Below, one piece after another: positions 14,765 through 23,419 of a stretch of DNA of 64,000 nucleotides; the first letter of the stretch is position 1, and each line of letters opens with the position of its first letter. The position numbers and the translations under genes are program-made. Source of the DNA: Lentzea pudingi (GTDB lineage Bacteria > Actinomycetota > Actinomycetes > Mycobacteriales > Pseudonocardiaceae); contig NZ_BMNC01000007.1 of the NCBI RefSeq assembly GCF_014646255.1, positions 165,771 through 229,770 on the forward strand. The letters run 5' to 3'. A model generated the notes under the pieces. The model was not told the origin of the DNA, ran no database searches, and saw nothing but the letters and a program-made list of their open reading frames with translations.

Positions 14765-15958
14765 TCACTCCTCGCGACCGAGCAGGAACCGCCCGAAGTG
14801 CGGCACGGTGAAGGCGATCTGACCCCGTTCCGCGCTGTAGACCAGGCCTTTCTTGATGAGCGAGTCCCGCGCGGGTGACAGCGACGAGGGCTTGCGACCG
14901 AGATGGTCGGCCACCTGGGCGGTGTTCACGCCCGCATCCTTTCCGTCGGTCAACTCGGCCATCGACCGGAGATACTCGCGTTCGGCGGGCGTCGCACGCT
15001 CGTATCGGGAGCCGAAGAAGCCCACGGCCAGCTCCGCGTCGGCCTCCGGGGCGGCCACCGAGACGTCCAGCGCGGTGATCGGATCGGCCGGGGCGGCGTC
15101 CCAGGCGGCCTTGCCGTAGGCCTGGATGAAGTACGGGTAGCCGCCGGACGCGTCGAACAACGCGTCGAGCGCCTCGTCGGTGATGCCCGCGTCCTCGCGT
15201 TCGACCGGGGCGAGCACGGCGCGGTCGGCGTCCTCACGGCTGAGCCGGTCGATGCGGACGTAGCGGAAGAGGCGTTCCGAGTACGACTTGCTGGCCGACA
15301 GCACCGCCGGCAGGTGCGGCAGACCGGCGCCGACGACCACCAGCGGCGCACCGATCTGCGAGAGCTCGTGGCAGGCCGCGCACAACGCGCTGATGTCGTC
15401 CGGCTTGAGGTCCTGCATCTCGTCGATGAGCAGCGCGACGCCCGTGCCGACGTCCTGGGCGAGTTCGGCGACGTCGGTGAACAGCTCGACCAGGTCGATC
15501 TCGATGTCACCGGAGTCGGCACGGCCGCTCGCCGCCGGGACGTCGATGCCGGGCTGCCAGCGGTCGCGCAGCTTGGCGCCGTCCGGGGCGGCTCTCAGCG
15601 CGAACGCCTTCAGGATGCCGAGGATCGCCTCGACCCGGTCCGGCGCGCGGTGCCGCACCGCGATGTCGCGGATCGCCCGGTGCAGCGCGGCGCTCAAGGG
15701 CCTTCTGAGGTCGGCGTCGGGCCTGGCCTCGACCTTGCCCGCGCCCCAGCCGCGCTTGACGGCCATCGACCGCAGCTCGCCGAGCAGCACGGTCTTGCCG
15801 ACGCCCCGCAGCCCCGTCAGCACGAGGCTGCGTTCGGGACGGCCGCGGGCCACGCGTTCGAGCACCACCTCGAACGCGCCGACCTCTTTGTCCCGGCCGG
15901 CGAGCTCAGGAGGCCGCTGGCCTGCACCGGGAGCGAACGGGTTGCGCACCGGGTCCAT
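14765..15958 (-). CDS. AAA-type ATPase with C-terminal winged helix
   Basis: About 397 residues. Walker A is LTGLRGVGKTVLLGEL (near residue 50), Walker B is VALLIDEMQDL (near 185), and sensor-like VVVGAGLPHLP follows. The C-terminus (AQVADHLGRKPSSLSPARDSLIKKG) is a winged helix-turn-helix, then VPHFGRFLLGRE. The arrangement is like archaeal Orc/Cdc6-type or STAND-like AAA proteins common in actinomycetes with no assigned role. The start at ATG 15958 was chosen; a GTG three codons upstream is possible. It is isolated, divergent from the SIMPL gene. Confidence 0.85.
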   Translation of the reverse strand: MDPVRNPFAPGAGQRPPELAGRDKEVGAFEVVLERVARGRPERSLVLTGLRGVGKTVLLGELRSMAVKRGWGAGKVEARPDADLRRPLSAALHRAIRDIAVRHRAPDRVEAILGILKAFALRAAPDGAKLRDRWQPGIDVPAASGRADSGDIEIDLVELFTDVAELAQDVGTGVALLIDEMQDLKPDDISALCAACHELSQIGAPLVVVGAGLPHLPAVLSASKSYSERLFRYVRIDRLSREDADRAVLAPVEREDAGITDEALDALFDASGGYPYFIQAYGKAAWDAAPADPITALDVSVAAPEADAELAVGFFGSRYERATPAEREYLRSMAELTDGKDAGVNTAQVADHLGRKPSSLSPARDSLIKKGLVYSAERGQIAFTVPHFGRFLLGREE

Positions 15959-16112
15959 GGCTCGCACCGTATCCGCGTTTCTAGGGCTCGCCTTAGAGAC
16001 GCGCAGACGAAGCTCGAAGTGCGGCCGGATGCCGCTGTATACGTTTATCTAGTGATCGGGCAATAGAGTCTGATAGTTGCGGATGAACCCCGGTGCGGGT
16101 TGGCTGGTTCAC

Positions 16113-16727
16113 GTGGCTGAAGTCGTGACCAAGGGAACCGGCGAGGTCGAGCGCACCGCCGACCGCGCCCAGGTGGACGTGACGTTCGAGGCTCTCGGCG
16201 CCGATCGCGCCGAGGCGGTGAGCACGCTCAACCAGCGCATCTCCGCGGTCGAGCCGTTGCTCGAGGAGTTCGAGGTGCGGTCGCGGCAGCTGTCCGCGCA
16301 CGACAACTGGGACAACAACCAGCGCGTCGGCAGCCGGGCGTCGCAGCAGTACGTGATCTGGGTGAAGGACCTCGACCGCCTCGACGCGCTGCTCGCCGAG
16401 CTCGTCCAGGCCGAGCCGTCCTGGGTCAACGGACCGTCGTGGACGCTCGTCGACGACACCGAGGCCATCCGTGAGGCGCAGAAAGAGGCCGTGGCAGACG
16501 CACTGCGACGTGCCGAGGGGTACGCATCGGCGTTGGGGCGGCGGCTCGGGCCGTTGCTGCGCATCGGCGACACCGAGGGCGGCGCGCACTACCAGCCGCG
16601 GATGATGAGCGGCGCGGCGTCGTTCGAGATGGCCGGGCCCGCGGGGATGGTCGACCAGCTGAACCTGAAGGCGCAGCAGATCACCGTGTCGGCGTCCTGC
16701 ACCGCAGCCTGGTCGTTGCTCGACTGA
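16113..16727 (+). CDS. SIMPL (DUF541) domain protein
   Basis: About 204 residues from the GTG at 16113 (MAEVVTKGTGEVERTADRAQ); ATG 16083 would add ten residues that look unrelated to the family. The DUF541 pattern is clear: VERTADRAQVDVTFEALG at the start, a central region with YVIWVKDLDRLDALLAEL, and DALRRAEGYASALGRRLGPLLRIGD toward the end, then a beta-strand repeat QQITVSASCTAAW. SIMPL proteins form ring-like beta/alpha assemblies; some are periplasmic, but no signal peptide is seen here. Function unknown. Confidence 0.82.
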   Translation: MAEVVTKGTGEVERTADRAQVDVTFEALGADRAEAVSTLNQRISAVEPLLEEFEVRSRQLSAHDNWDNNQRVGSRASQQYVIWVKDLDRLDALLAELVQAEPSWVNGPSWTLVDDTEAIREAQKEAVADALRRAEGYASALGRRLGPLLRIGDTEGGAHYQPRMMSGAASFEMAGPAGMVDQLNLKAQQITVSASCTAAWSLLD

Positions 16728-16739
16728 TCGGAGACCGGC

Positions 16740-17000
16740 CTACGAGCCGTTGAGTGACTCCATCGCGTTGTGCACCGCCACGGCATCGCTGTCGTCCGGG
16801 TGTGCCTTCAGCCAGTTCAGGAGCCACTCGACGCGCCGTTTCGCTGCCGCTGCCAGCGTCAACGTGATGTAGGCGCGGCGCTCCCACTCGCGCGCCGATC
16901 GCATCGCGTCGGCGGCCGGACGCCATTCGTCGCGGAGGGTGCCGACGAGTGCGCGCGCCAGCACCGGGTCTCTCTCGGGATCAACCTGCAGGTCGTGCAT
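16740..17000 (-). CDS. Hypothetical protein (86 aa)
   Basis: 86 residues, helical and charged, starting MHDLQVDPERDPVLARALVG and containing EWERRAYITLTLAAAAKRRVEWLLNWLKAHPDDSDAV. No family is recognised. An upstream in-frame GTG would overlap the thiolase gene and add a stretch without conserved features, so the ATG at 17000 was used; GGGGGTGGG lies directly before it. A 7-bp inverted repeat just upstream may be its operator. Confidence 0.5.
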   Translation of the reverse strand: MHDLQVDPERDPVLARALVGTLRDEWRPAADAMRSAREWERRAYITLTLAAAAKRRVEWLLNWLKAHPDDSDAVAVHNAMESLNGS

Positions 17001-17009
17001 CCCACCCCC

Positions 17010-17031
17010 AGTGTCGCTGTGAAACGACACT
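17010..17031. promoter_or_regulatory. Inverted repeat upstream of the 86-aa gene
   Basis: AGTGTCG (17010-17016) and CGACACT (17025-17031) are perfect inverted copies separated by 8 nt. The element is 10 nt upstream of the ATG at 17000, in the short gap after the thiolase gene. It could be a protein-binding site or an RNA hairpin affecting translation. Confidence 0.4.
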
Positions 17032-17076
17032 GAGAGTGTGCATGAGGGACTGTCGAGTTCGGCAAGACTAAGTGCG

Positions 17077-18282
17077 TCACCGTTCCAGAATCGCTGTGAT
17101 CCCTTGACCTCCGGCGGCGCAAATGGACACGAATCCGCGTCCACTTCCCTTCTGGTGCAACAGCTTCGCCAGGGTCGCCACGATCCGGGCGCCGGTCGCG
17201 GCGAACGGGTGCCCTGCGGCGAGCGACGAGCCGTTGACGTTCAGCCTGGCCCTGTCGATCTCGCCGAGCTCCTTCTCCCAGGCCTTCAGCGTGGCGAGCA
17301 CCTGCGACGCGAACGCCTCGTGCACCTCGTAGAAGTCGAAGTCCTGCAACATGAGGCCGGCCTTGTCGAGCATCCGCGGTGCGGCGTGCACGGGTGCCAT
17401 GAGCAGGCCTTCGTCGCCGTGCACGTAGTCGACGGCGGCGGTCTCGGCGAACGTCAGGTAGGCGAGGACCGGCAGTTTGCGCGCCGCGGCCCACTCCTCG
17501 GTGGCCAGCAGCACCGCGGAGGCGCCGTCGGAGAGCGGGGTCGAGTTGCCGGCGGTCATCGTGTCGCCGAAGACCGGCTTGAGCTTCGCGAGCTTCTCGG
17601 CGGTGCTGTCCGGGCGGAGGTTCTGGTCCCGCGCCAGGCCGAGGTACGGGGTGACGAGGTCGTCGAAGAAGCCCTCGTCGTAGGCCCGGGTGAGGTTCTG
17701 GTGGCTGCGCGCGGTCAGCTCGTCCTGGTCCTCGCGCGTGATCTCGTACCGGGCCGCGGTGACGGCCGCGTGCTCGCCCATGGACATGCCGGTGCGCGGT
17801 TCGCCGTTGCGCGGCAGGTGCGGGACGACGTGGCTCGGGCGCAGCCTCGTGAGGAGGCTGACCTTGCGGGTGCGGTTGAACTCCAGCAGGAGCTTGCGGA
17901 AGTTCTCGTTCACGCCGATCGGGGCGTCGCTGGTGGTGTCGACGCCGCCCGCGATGCCCGCCTCGATCTGGCCGAGCGCGATCTTGTTGGCCACGGCGAT
18001 GATCGCCTGCAGGCCGGTGCCGCACGCCTGTTGCAGGTCGTAGGCGGGGGTCTCCGGGCTGAGCCTGCTGCCCAGGACCGACTCGCGGACGAGGTTGAAG
18101 TCGCGCGAGTGCTTGAGGACGGCTCCCGCGACCACCTCGCCGAGCCTCTCGCCCTGCAGGCCGAAGCGGCTGACCAGCCCGTCCAGCACCGTCGTGAACA
18201 TGTCCTGGTTCGACGCGGTGGCGTACGGGCCGTTCGAGCGGGCGAACGGGATGCGGTTGCCACCGATGATCGCTACTCGCAT
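17077..18282 (-). CDS. Acetyl-CoA C-acyltransferase (thiolase, FadA2/FadI-like)
   Basis: 401 residues. It catalyses the thiolytic step of beta-oxidation or its reverse. The acyl-accepting cysteine is C87 in LQQACGTGLQA; H358 is in AAGHPFAATGAR; the second cysteine C388 is in SICAAGGQG. All are in place. Length and sequence around RIPFARSNGPY resemble the FadI/FadA2 group. It is divergent from fabG4, and the gap holds two copies of a TetR-type box. In mycobacteria a thiolase (fadA2) also lies opposite fabG4-htdX, so gene order is conserved across actinobacteria. Confidence 0.9.
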   Translation of the reverse strand: MRVAIIGGNRIPFARSNGPYATASNQDMFTTVLDGLVSRFGLQGERLGEVVAGAVLKHSRDFNLVRESVLGSRLSPETPAYDLQQACGTGLQAIIAVANKIALGQIEAGIAGGVDTTSDAPIGVNENFRKLLLEFNRTRKVSLLTRLRPSHVVPHLPRNGEPRTGMSMGEHAAVTAARYEITREDQDELTARSHQNLTRAYDEGFFDDLVTPYLGLARDQNLRPDSTAEKLAKLKPVFGDTMTAGNSTPLSDGASAVLLATEEWAAARKLPVLAYLTFAETAAVDYVHGDEGLLMAPVHAAPRMLDKAGLMLQDFDFYEVHEAFASQVLATLKAWEKELGEIDRARLNVNGSSLAAGHPFAATGARIVATLAKLLHQKGSGRGFVSICAAGGQGITAILER

Positions 18283-18295
18283 GCGGCCATACTAC

Positions 18296-18325
18296 CTACT
18301 AGCGGGTAGACTTACTAGCGAGTAG
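18296..18325. promoter_or_regulatory. Two-box operator between thiolase and fabG4
   Basis: Box 1 CTACTAGCGGGTAG (18296-18309) and box 2 TTACTAGCGAGTAG (18312-18325) are near-palindromes whose starts are 16 bp apart. The same pair with the same spacing lies at 21007-21036 before the SCP2 gene. The TetR-family protein encoded at 20318-20956 is the obvious candidate binder. Confidence 0.7.
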
Positions 18326-18335
18326 GTTGTGTGAC

Positions 18336-19571
18336 GTGGACAGGTACCAGAAGTTCGCGAGGTCGGGGCTCGGCCGTCAGCTCGTGCGCAGGCTCGGCCT
18401 GCCGAACCCGTACCCGTTGCGCCGCGACGCCGCGCTCGCCACACCGGTGCTGGTCGGTGGCGCGACCCGGTTGCCCTTCCTGAAGCAGCTGGAGACAGGC
18501 CCCGCCCCGTACGGCGCGCTGGTGTTCGACGCGTCGGAGATCTCCTCGGTCGGCGACCTGAAGCAGCTGCACGAGTTCTTCCACCCCACGATCACGCAGC
18601 TCGGGCCGTGCGGGCGGGTGGTCGTGATCGGGCGTTCACCGGACTCCATCGCGCAACGGGCCCTCGAAGGCTTCGTGCGGTCGGTCGGCAAGGAACTGCG
18701 CCGCGGCGGCACGGCCAACCTCGTGTACGTGGCGGACGGCGCCGAGGACGGGGTCGAGTCGACGCTGCGGTTCCTGCTGTCCGGACGGTCCGCGTACGTG
18801 TCAGGGCAGGTCGTCCGCGTCTCCGGGGTGACGCCGGTGGGCACGTTGGAGGGCAAGGTCGCGCTGGTCACGGGCGCTTCGCGCGGCATCGGTGAGGCGA
18901 TCGCCGGGACGTTGGCCCGCGACGGCGCGCACGTGGTGTGCCTCGACGTCCCCGCCGCCGGGTACGAGCTGTCGAAGGTCGCGAACTCCGTCGGCGGGTC
19001 TGCGTTGCAGCTCGACATCACCGGCGATCCCGCCCGGCTGACCTCGTATCTCACGGAACGGCACGGCGGTGTCGACATCGTCGTGCACAACGCAGGCATC
19101 ACGCGGGACAAGACGTTGGCGCGCATGGACTCCTCGAAGTGGGACTCGGTGCTGGAGGTCAACCTCGCCTGCCAGGAGCGGATCAACTCCGCGCTGCTGG
19201 ACGGTGATGTGCTGCGCGAGGGCGGGCGGATCGTCGGGGTGTCGTCGATCGCCGGTATCGCGGGCAACGTCGGCCAGACCAACTACGCCACCTCGAAGGC
19301 CGGCGTGATCGGGATGGTGCAGACGCTCGCACCCGTTCTCGCTGCTCGCGGCTGCACCATCAACGCCGTGGCGCCCGGTTTCATCGAGACGAAGATGACC
19401 GCGGCGGTACCGTTCGCGACCCGTGAGGTCGGGCGCCGGATGAACAGCCTGTCGCAGGGCGGGCTGCCGGCCGACGTCGCGGAGACCGTGGCGTGGTTCG
19501 CGTCGCCGGGATCGGGCGGCGTGAACGGCAACGTCGTGCGGGTGTGCGGCCAGATGCTGCTGGGGGCCTGA
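18336..19571 (+). CDS. fabG4: 3-oxoacyl-reductase FabG4-like (high-molecular-weight FabG)
   Basis: 411 residues from the GTG at 18336 (a TTG three codons earlier is possible). An N-terminal flavodoxin-like domain (about 1-170) without cofactor motif precedes a ketoreductase domain with TGASRGIGE near residue 180, HNAGITRDKTLARM, SSIAG near 304 and YATSK (Y317/K321). This two-domain form is the NADH-dependent HMW-FabG, called FabG4 in mycobacteria. It reduces 3-oxoacyl thioesters. Its TGA overlaps the ATG of the MaoC/HtdX gene, so the two are translationally coupled and probably act in sequence on CoA-linked acyl chains. Confidence 0.9.
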   Translation: MDRYQKFARSGLGRQLVRRLGLPNPYPLRRDAALATPVLVGGATRLPFLKQLETGPAPYGALVFDASEISSVGDLKQLHEFFHPTITQLGPCGRVVVIGRSPDSIAQRALEGFVRSVGKELRRGGTANLVYVADGAEDGVESTLRFLLSGRSAYVSGQVVRVSGVTPVGTLEGKVALVTGASRGIGEAIAGTLARDGAHVVCLDVPAAGYELSKVANSVGGSALQLDITGDPARLTSYLTERHGGVDIVVHNAGITRDKTLARMDSSKWDSVLEVNLACQERINSALLDGDVLREGGRIVGVSSIAGIAGNVGQTNYATSKAGVIGMVQTLAPVLAARGCTINAVAPGFIETKMTAAVPFATREVGRRMNSLSQGGLPADVAETVAWFASPGSGGVNGNVVRVCGQMLLGA

Positions 19572-20329
19572 TGCTGTTGCGTGCCGCCCTGACGTCGTTG
19601 CGGCGCGGGGAAACGCTTGCCGCCGAACCTGTTTCCGCTTCGGCCGAGGTGTCGCTGAAGCACCTCGCGGCGTACAACGCGGTGTGCGGGTTCGGGCTGC
19701 GCGACGCGTTGCCGCTGACGTACCCGCACGTGCTGGGCTTCCCGTTGCAGATGAAGCTGATGTCCGGCGCCGGGTTCCCGTTTCCGTTGCCAGGTCTCGT
19801 GCACGTCGCGAACCGGATCACGCAGTCACGTCCGTTGACGTTGGACGAGACGTTGGAGATCACGGTGTCCGCACGCGCCCTGCGGCCTCATCCGCAGGGC
19901 GCCCAGGTCGACGTGGTGACGTCGGTTTCCGGTGTCTGGGAAGGGGTTTCGACCTATCTGCGGCGGACCGGGGGGTCTTCGAGCGCAGGTGAGCTCGAGC
20001 GGCCCGTCGGCTCGGCGGTGTGGAAGGTGCCCGCGGACATCGGACGGCGCTACGGCGCGGCGTCCGGTGACCGGAACCCGATCCACCTGCACCCGTTGAG
20101 CGCCAAGCTGTTCGGGTTCCAGCGCGCGATCGCCCACGGCATGTGGACGAAGGCGCGCTGCCTGGCCGCGTTGGAGGGGCGGCTTCCCGAGGCCGTGACG
20201 GTGGACGTCCGGTTCAAGAAGCCGCTGCTCATCCCTGGCCGTGTCGAGTTCTCGGCTTCGGAGGGTGCGCACGGCTGGGAGTTCGCCGTGTGGGGCAAGG
20301 GACCCCACCTGGTCGGCTCAACGACGTGA
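19571..20329 (+). CDS. htdX: MaoC-type (R)-3-hydroxyacyl dehydratase, HtdX-like
   Basis: 252 residues with a double hot-dog layout. The C-terminal half carries the hydratase-2 motif in YGAASGDRNPIHLHPLSAKL (Asp and His of the active site) followed by IAHGMWTKAR. The N-terminal half has YPHVLGFPLQMKLM, typical of HtdX. It would interconvert (R)-3-hydroxyacyl and enoyl thioesters, the step after FabG4. The start ATG overlaps the fabG4 stop (TGATG). The last 12 bp overlap the convergent TetR gene. The order fabG4-htdX opposite a thiolase matches the mycobacterial locus. Confidence 0.88.
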   Translation: MLLRAALTSLRRGETLAAEPVSASAEVSLKHLAAYNAVCGFGLRDALPLTYPHVLGFPLQMKLMSGAGFPFPLPGLVHVANRITQSRPLTLDETLEITVSARALRPHPQGAQVDVVTSVSGVWEGVSTYLRRTGGSSSAGELERPVGSAVWKVPADIGRRYGAASGDRNPIHLHPLSAKLFGFQRAIAHGMWTKARCLAALEGRLPEAVTVDVRFKKPLLIPGRVEFSASEGAHGWEFAVWGKGPHLVGSTT

Positions 20330-20956
20330 CGGCGGATGCCAGACGTTGCCGTCGACCAGGTCGCCGAAGCCCATCCAGACGAGGTTCATGAGGCGGGCCG
20401 CGACGACGCCGGCGGGTTCCTCGGGGTGGTCCAGCCACCAGTCCGCGAGCGACTCGCCGGCCCCGACCAGCGCGGCGGCCAGCGACTCGGCCTCCAGCTT
20501 GGTCGCGGGCGCCTTGGTGGACTGGGTGAGCAGCGCCGCGACCAGTGACACCGCCCGGCCGCGCATGTCGGTGAGCTCGACCGCGAACGGACCGCCCTGC
20601 GTGGACGCCTGCCGGTGCAGCACCATCCAGCTCGCCCGGTTCTCGCCGACGAACCCGAAGAAGGCCCTGAGCCCGCTCCACAGCTGCACGTCGGGTTCCT
20701 GGTCGGGCTCGACGCCCGTCGCGATGGCCTCCATCATGCGGGTGGCCTCGCGCCGGATGCACGTCGCGAACAGCTCGTCCTTCGAGCCGAGGTAGGCGTA
20801 GAGCATCGGCTTCGAGATGCCCGCGACCTCGGAGATCTCGTCCATGGAGGCCGCGTGGAAGCCGAGCCGCGAGAACACGTCGACGGCAGCGTCCATGATC
20901 TGCCGCTCACGCACCGCGCGTGGCAAGCGCTTGGCTCGACCTTCTGTGCGCATCAT
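20318..20956 (-). CDS. TetR family regulator of the acyl-metabolism cluster
   Basis: About 212 residues (ATG 20956 or 20953). The HTH is RQIMDAAVDVFSRLGFHAAS then MDEISEVAGISKPMLYAYLG (about residues 18-60), followed by a helical ligand domain and a conserved C-terminal ESLADWWLDHPEEPAGVVAARLMNLVW. It sits between fabG4-htdX and SCP2-acyl-CoA dehydrogenase and overlaps the htdX end by 12 bp. The same two-box operator appears in front of both units, so it probably represses the entire set and responds to an acyl-CoA. Binding is inferred, not shown. Confidence 0.87.
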   Translation of the reverse strand: MMRTEGRAKRLPRAVRERQIMDAAVDVFSRLGFHAASMDEISEVAGISKPMLYAYLGSKDELFATCIRREATRMMEAIATGVEPDQEPDVQLWSGLRAFFGFVGENRASWMVLHRQASTQGGPFAVELTDMRGRAVSLVAALLTQSTKAPATKLEAESLAAALVGAGESLADWWLDHPEEPAGVVAARLMNLVWMGFGDLVDGNVWHPPSRR

Positions 20957-21006
20957 TACCCCTCAGTTCGGAGCAGCAAGATTATCCGATCGGCTTGCCG
21001 CACTAT

Positions 21007-21036
21007 CTACTGGTGAGTAGTCTTACTCGCGAGTAG
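21007..21036. promoter_or_regulatory. Two-box operator upstream of the SCP2 gene
   Basis: CTACTGGTGAGTAG (21007-21020) and TTACTCGCGAGTAG (21023-21036) repeat the architecture at 18296-18325, again with 16 bp between box starts. Consensus is YTACTNGYGRGTAG. It lies between the TetR start and the SCP2 gene, so it could also mediate TetR autoregulation. Confidence 0.7.
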
Positions 21037-21054
21037 GTACCAGGAGGTGTGTCC

Positions 21055-21684
21055 ATGACGCTCGACCTCACGACCGAGGCGATCGCGAAGCTCAGCCCGG
21101 CCGAGCTGATCAGCACGTTGCAGCAGATCAAGCCGGACGACCCGGCGCTGGCCGAGGTGAACATCGACGTCATCGCCCGCGGCATCGACCCGAAGAAGCT
21201 CGGTCGCGACGACTTCGCCGCGTTGCTCAACGCGCTGGGCGCGCTGGCGGACGGCGGCGCCGACCTCGACCTGGCGAAGATGGACCCGTCCAACTTCGCC
21301 CGCATCATCTCGCGCGCCTCGAAGGACCAGATCGAGGCCGTCGTCGCCGATCCCGCGCTGCGCGTACGCGTGCTGGACGAGGTGTTCCGCCGCATGGAGG
21401 TCCACTTCCGCGCGGACCGGGCGGGCGCCACTCGCGCGGTCGTGCACTTCCACGTGCTCGAAGACGTCTACGAGGCCATCATCGAAGACGCCACCTGCGT
21501 GATCAACAAGGGCGTGACGCGCGAGGCCCGTGCCATCGTGACGCTGACGCCGGCGGACTTCCTCAAGCTCGCGACCGGCAACGCCTCCGCCCCCGTGCTG
21601 TTCATGACGGGCAAGCTGAAGGTGAAGGGCGACCTGGGGTTCGCGGCCGGGTTCATGAGCCTGTTCAACATCCCGAAGGCTTAG
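21055..21684 (+). CDS. SCP2 sterol-binding domain protein
   Basis: About 209 residues. The start at ATG 21055 has AGGAGG at 21042-21047, 7 nt away; a GTG two codons upstream is less favoured. The C-terminal SCP2-like part (about 100-205) contains VVHFHVLEDVYEAIIEDATC, VTLTPADFLKLATGNAS and FMTGKLKVKGDLGFAAGF. Those are the standard strands and helix of lipid-carrier proteins that bind fatty acyl-CoA or sterol. The N-terminal part is helical. The acyl-CoA dehydrogenase gene follows after 10 bp, so the protein probably presents acyl substrate to it. Confidence 0.87.
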   Translation: MTLDLTTEAIAKLSPAELISTLQQIKPDDPALAEVNIDVIARGIDPKKLGRDDFAALLNALGALADGGADLDLAKMDPSNFARIISRASKDQIEAVVADPALRVRVLDEVFRRMEVHFRADRAGATRAVVHFHVLEDVYEAIIEDATCVINKGVTREARAIVTLTPADFLKLATGNASAPVLFMTGKLKVKGDLGFAAGFMSLFNIPKA

Positions 21685-21694
21685 GAGACTTTCT

Positions 21695-22909
21695 GTGGGT
21701 GGCTTCTCGCTCGAGCTGAACGAAGACCAGACCGACCTGCGCGACTGGGTCCACGGCTTCGCTCGCGACGTCATCAGGCCGGCGGCCTCCGAGTGGGACG
21801 AGCGCGAGGAGACGCCGTGGCCGGTGATCCAGGAGGCGGCGAAGATCGGCCTCTACGGCTTCGAGTCCCTCGCCACCTGGTTCGCGGACCCCATCGGCCT
21901 GTCCCTGCCGATCGCGACCGAGGAACTCTTCTGGGGTGACGCCGGCATCGCGCTGGCCCTGATGGGCACCGGCCTCGCCGTGGCGGGCATCTTCGCGGGC
22001 GGCGAGCCGGAACAGCTCGCCGAGTGGGTGCCGGAGTGCTTCGGCGACGAGTCCGACCCGAAGCTGGCCGCGTTCTGCGCCTCCGAACCCCAGGCGGGCT
22101 CCGACGTGGCCGGCTACCGCACTCGCGCCCGTTACGACGAGGCCACCGACGAGTGGGTGCTGAACGGCCAGAAGGCGTGGGCCACCAACGGCGGCATCGC
22201 GAACGTGCACGTGGTCACCGCCGTCGTGGATCCGTCGCTGGGATCTCGTGGCCAGGCCGGTTTCATCATCCCGCCCGGTACGCCGGGGTTGTCGTCGCCG
22301 GGGAAGATCAAGAAGCACGGCATGCGCGCCTCGCACACGGCCGACGTGTTCCTGGACGACGTGCGCGTGCCTGGGCGTTGCGTGCTCGGCGGTCGCGAGC
22401 GTCTCGAGGCTCGTCTTGCGCGTGCCCGTGAAGGGTTGAAGGCCGGCGGCCAGGCGGCGATGGCCACGTTCGAGACCACCCGCCCGACCGTGGGCGCGAT
22501 GGCCGTGGGCGTCGCCCGCGCCGCCTACGACTACGCGCTGGAGTACGCGAAGGACCGCGAGGCGTTCGGGCGCAAGATCATCGAGAACCAGTCGATCGCG
22601 TTCGACCTCGCGAACATGCGCATGGAGATCGACGCCTCGCGGCTGCTGGTGTGGCGGGCGGCGTGGATGGGGCGCAACAACGTCCCGTTCACCGCGGGTG
22701 AGGGGTCGATGTCGAAGCTCAAGGCGTCCGAGGTGTCGGTGTGGGCGACTGAGCGGGCGATCCACATCCTGGGTGGGGCCGGGTACACCCGTGAGCACCC
22801 CGTTGAGCGGATGCACCGGGACGCCAAGATCTTCACCATCTTCGAGGGGACTTCGGAGATTCAGCGGCTGGTGGTGTCCCGGATGATCTCCGGGATGCAG
22901 ATCAGGTGA
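21695..22909 (+). CDS. Acyl-CoA dehydrogenase
   Basis: 404 residues; GTG start after TAGGAGA. FAD-linked enzyme forming the trans-2-enoyl-CoA. The N-terminal helices (LNEDQTDLRDWVHGFARDVI), CASEPQAGSDVAGYRTRARY and NGQKAWATNGGIANVHVV are the flavin/substrate segments. The C-terminal helical domain has GREAFGRKI-like KDREAFGRKIIENQ, ILGGAGYTREHPVERMHRDA and IFEGTSEIQ with the catalytic-base glutamate of the standard family. It is cotranscribed with SCP2. With FabG4, HtdX and thiolase this supplies all four beta-oxidation steps in one regulon. A terminator follows directly. Confidence 0.92.
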   Translation: MGGFSLELNEDQTDLRDWVHGFARDVIRPAASEWDEREETPWPVIQEAAKIGLYGFESLATWFADPIGLSLPIATEELFWGDAGIALALMGTGLAVAGIFAGGEPEQLAEWVPECFGDESDPKLAAFCASEPQAGSDVAGYRTRARYDEATDEWVLNGQKAWATNGGIANVHVVTAVVDPSLGSRGQAGFIIPPGTPGLSSPGKIKKHGMRASHTADVFLDDVRVPGRCVLGGRERLEARLARAREGLKAGGQAAMATFETTRPTVGAMAVGVARAAYDYALEYAKDREAFGRKIIENQSIAFDLANMRMEIDASRLLVWRAAWMGRNNVPFTAGEGSMSKLKASEVSVWATERAIHILGGAGYTREHPVERMHRDAKIFTIFEGTSEIQRLVVSRMISGMQIR

Positions 22910-22915
22910 CGTCGG

Positions 22916-22939
22916 GCGGGCGGCCTTCGGGTCGCCCGC
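22916..22939 (+). terminator. Terminator after the acyl-CoA dehydrogenase
   Basis: GCGGGCGGCC (22916-22925), UUCG loop, GGTCGCCCGC (22930-22939). The stem has one G-U pair and a stable tetraloop, 6 bp beyond the stop codon. No U-tract, as is common in high-GC genomes. Confidence 0.65.
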
Positions 22940-23023
22940 TCCACTTCCGCGCCGGAAGTGCGATCAACGTCCGACCACCCGTTACCGGCCGTTGGGTGTC
23001 AACGGCAGCAGGGGCCGCGCGGA

Positions 23024-23350
23024 TCAGAGCGGCAGGGTCAGGATCGTGCCGAGCCGCTTGAGCTCCCGCCGGTGCACCGCCAGCAGCACGGTGTCGTGCG
23101 GGCGGCGGAAGTGCAGCACCACGAAGTTCGGGTGCGGCGGGTCCTGGTCGACGATCTGCTCGACGCGGCCCTCCGCGTCGCTGAAGATGATGCGCTCGTC
23201 CCAGATGACCCTGGTGGGGCCGAAGAACAGCTCGCCCTCCTGCCACTCGCCGTCGATGTGGACGTCGGCGTCGCCGGGTGAGTAGGTCTCGTCGCTCGGC
23301 CCGAAGGCGTCGCCGAACACGCTCCCGAGAATTTCGAACAGAGCCGACAT
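23024..23350 (-). CDS. Hypothetical beta-rich protein (108 aa)
   Basis: 108 residues, acidic N-terminus (MSALFEILGSVFGDAFGPSD) then alternating strands (DVHIDGEWQEGELFFGPTRV, FVVLHFRRPHDTVLLAVHRR). No known domain is recognised. GGGGGA at a 6-nt spacing supports the ATG at 23350. It stands alone between the acyl-CoA dehydrogenase terminator and a MerR gene on the same strand 70 bp upstream, so it may be cotranscribed with the MerR gene. Confidence 0.65.
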   Translation of the reverse strand: MSALFEILGSVFGDAFGPSDETYSPGDADVHIDGEWQEGELFFGPTRVIWDERIIFSDAEGRVEQIVDQDPPHPNFVVLHFRRPHDTVLLAVHRRELKRLGTILTLPL

Positions 23351-23419
23351 GGCGATTCCCCCTTCGTTGTCACAGGAACGAGCTGGGCGCCCAGCTGGTT
23401 CCCGCGGTGTGACGGAGGT

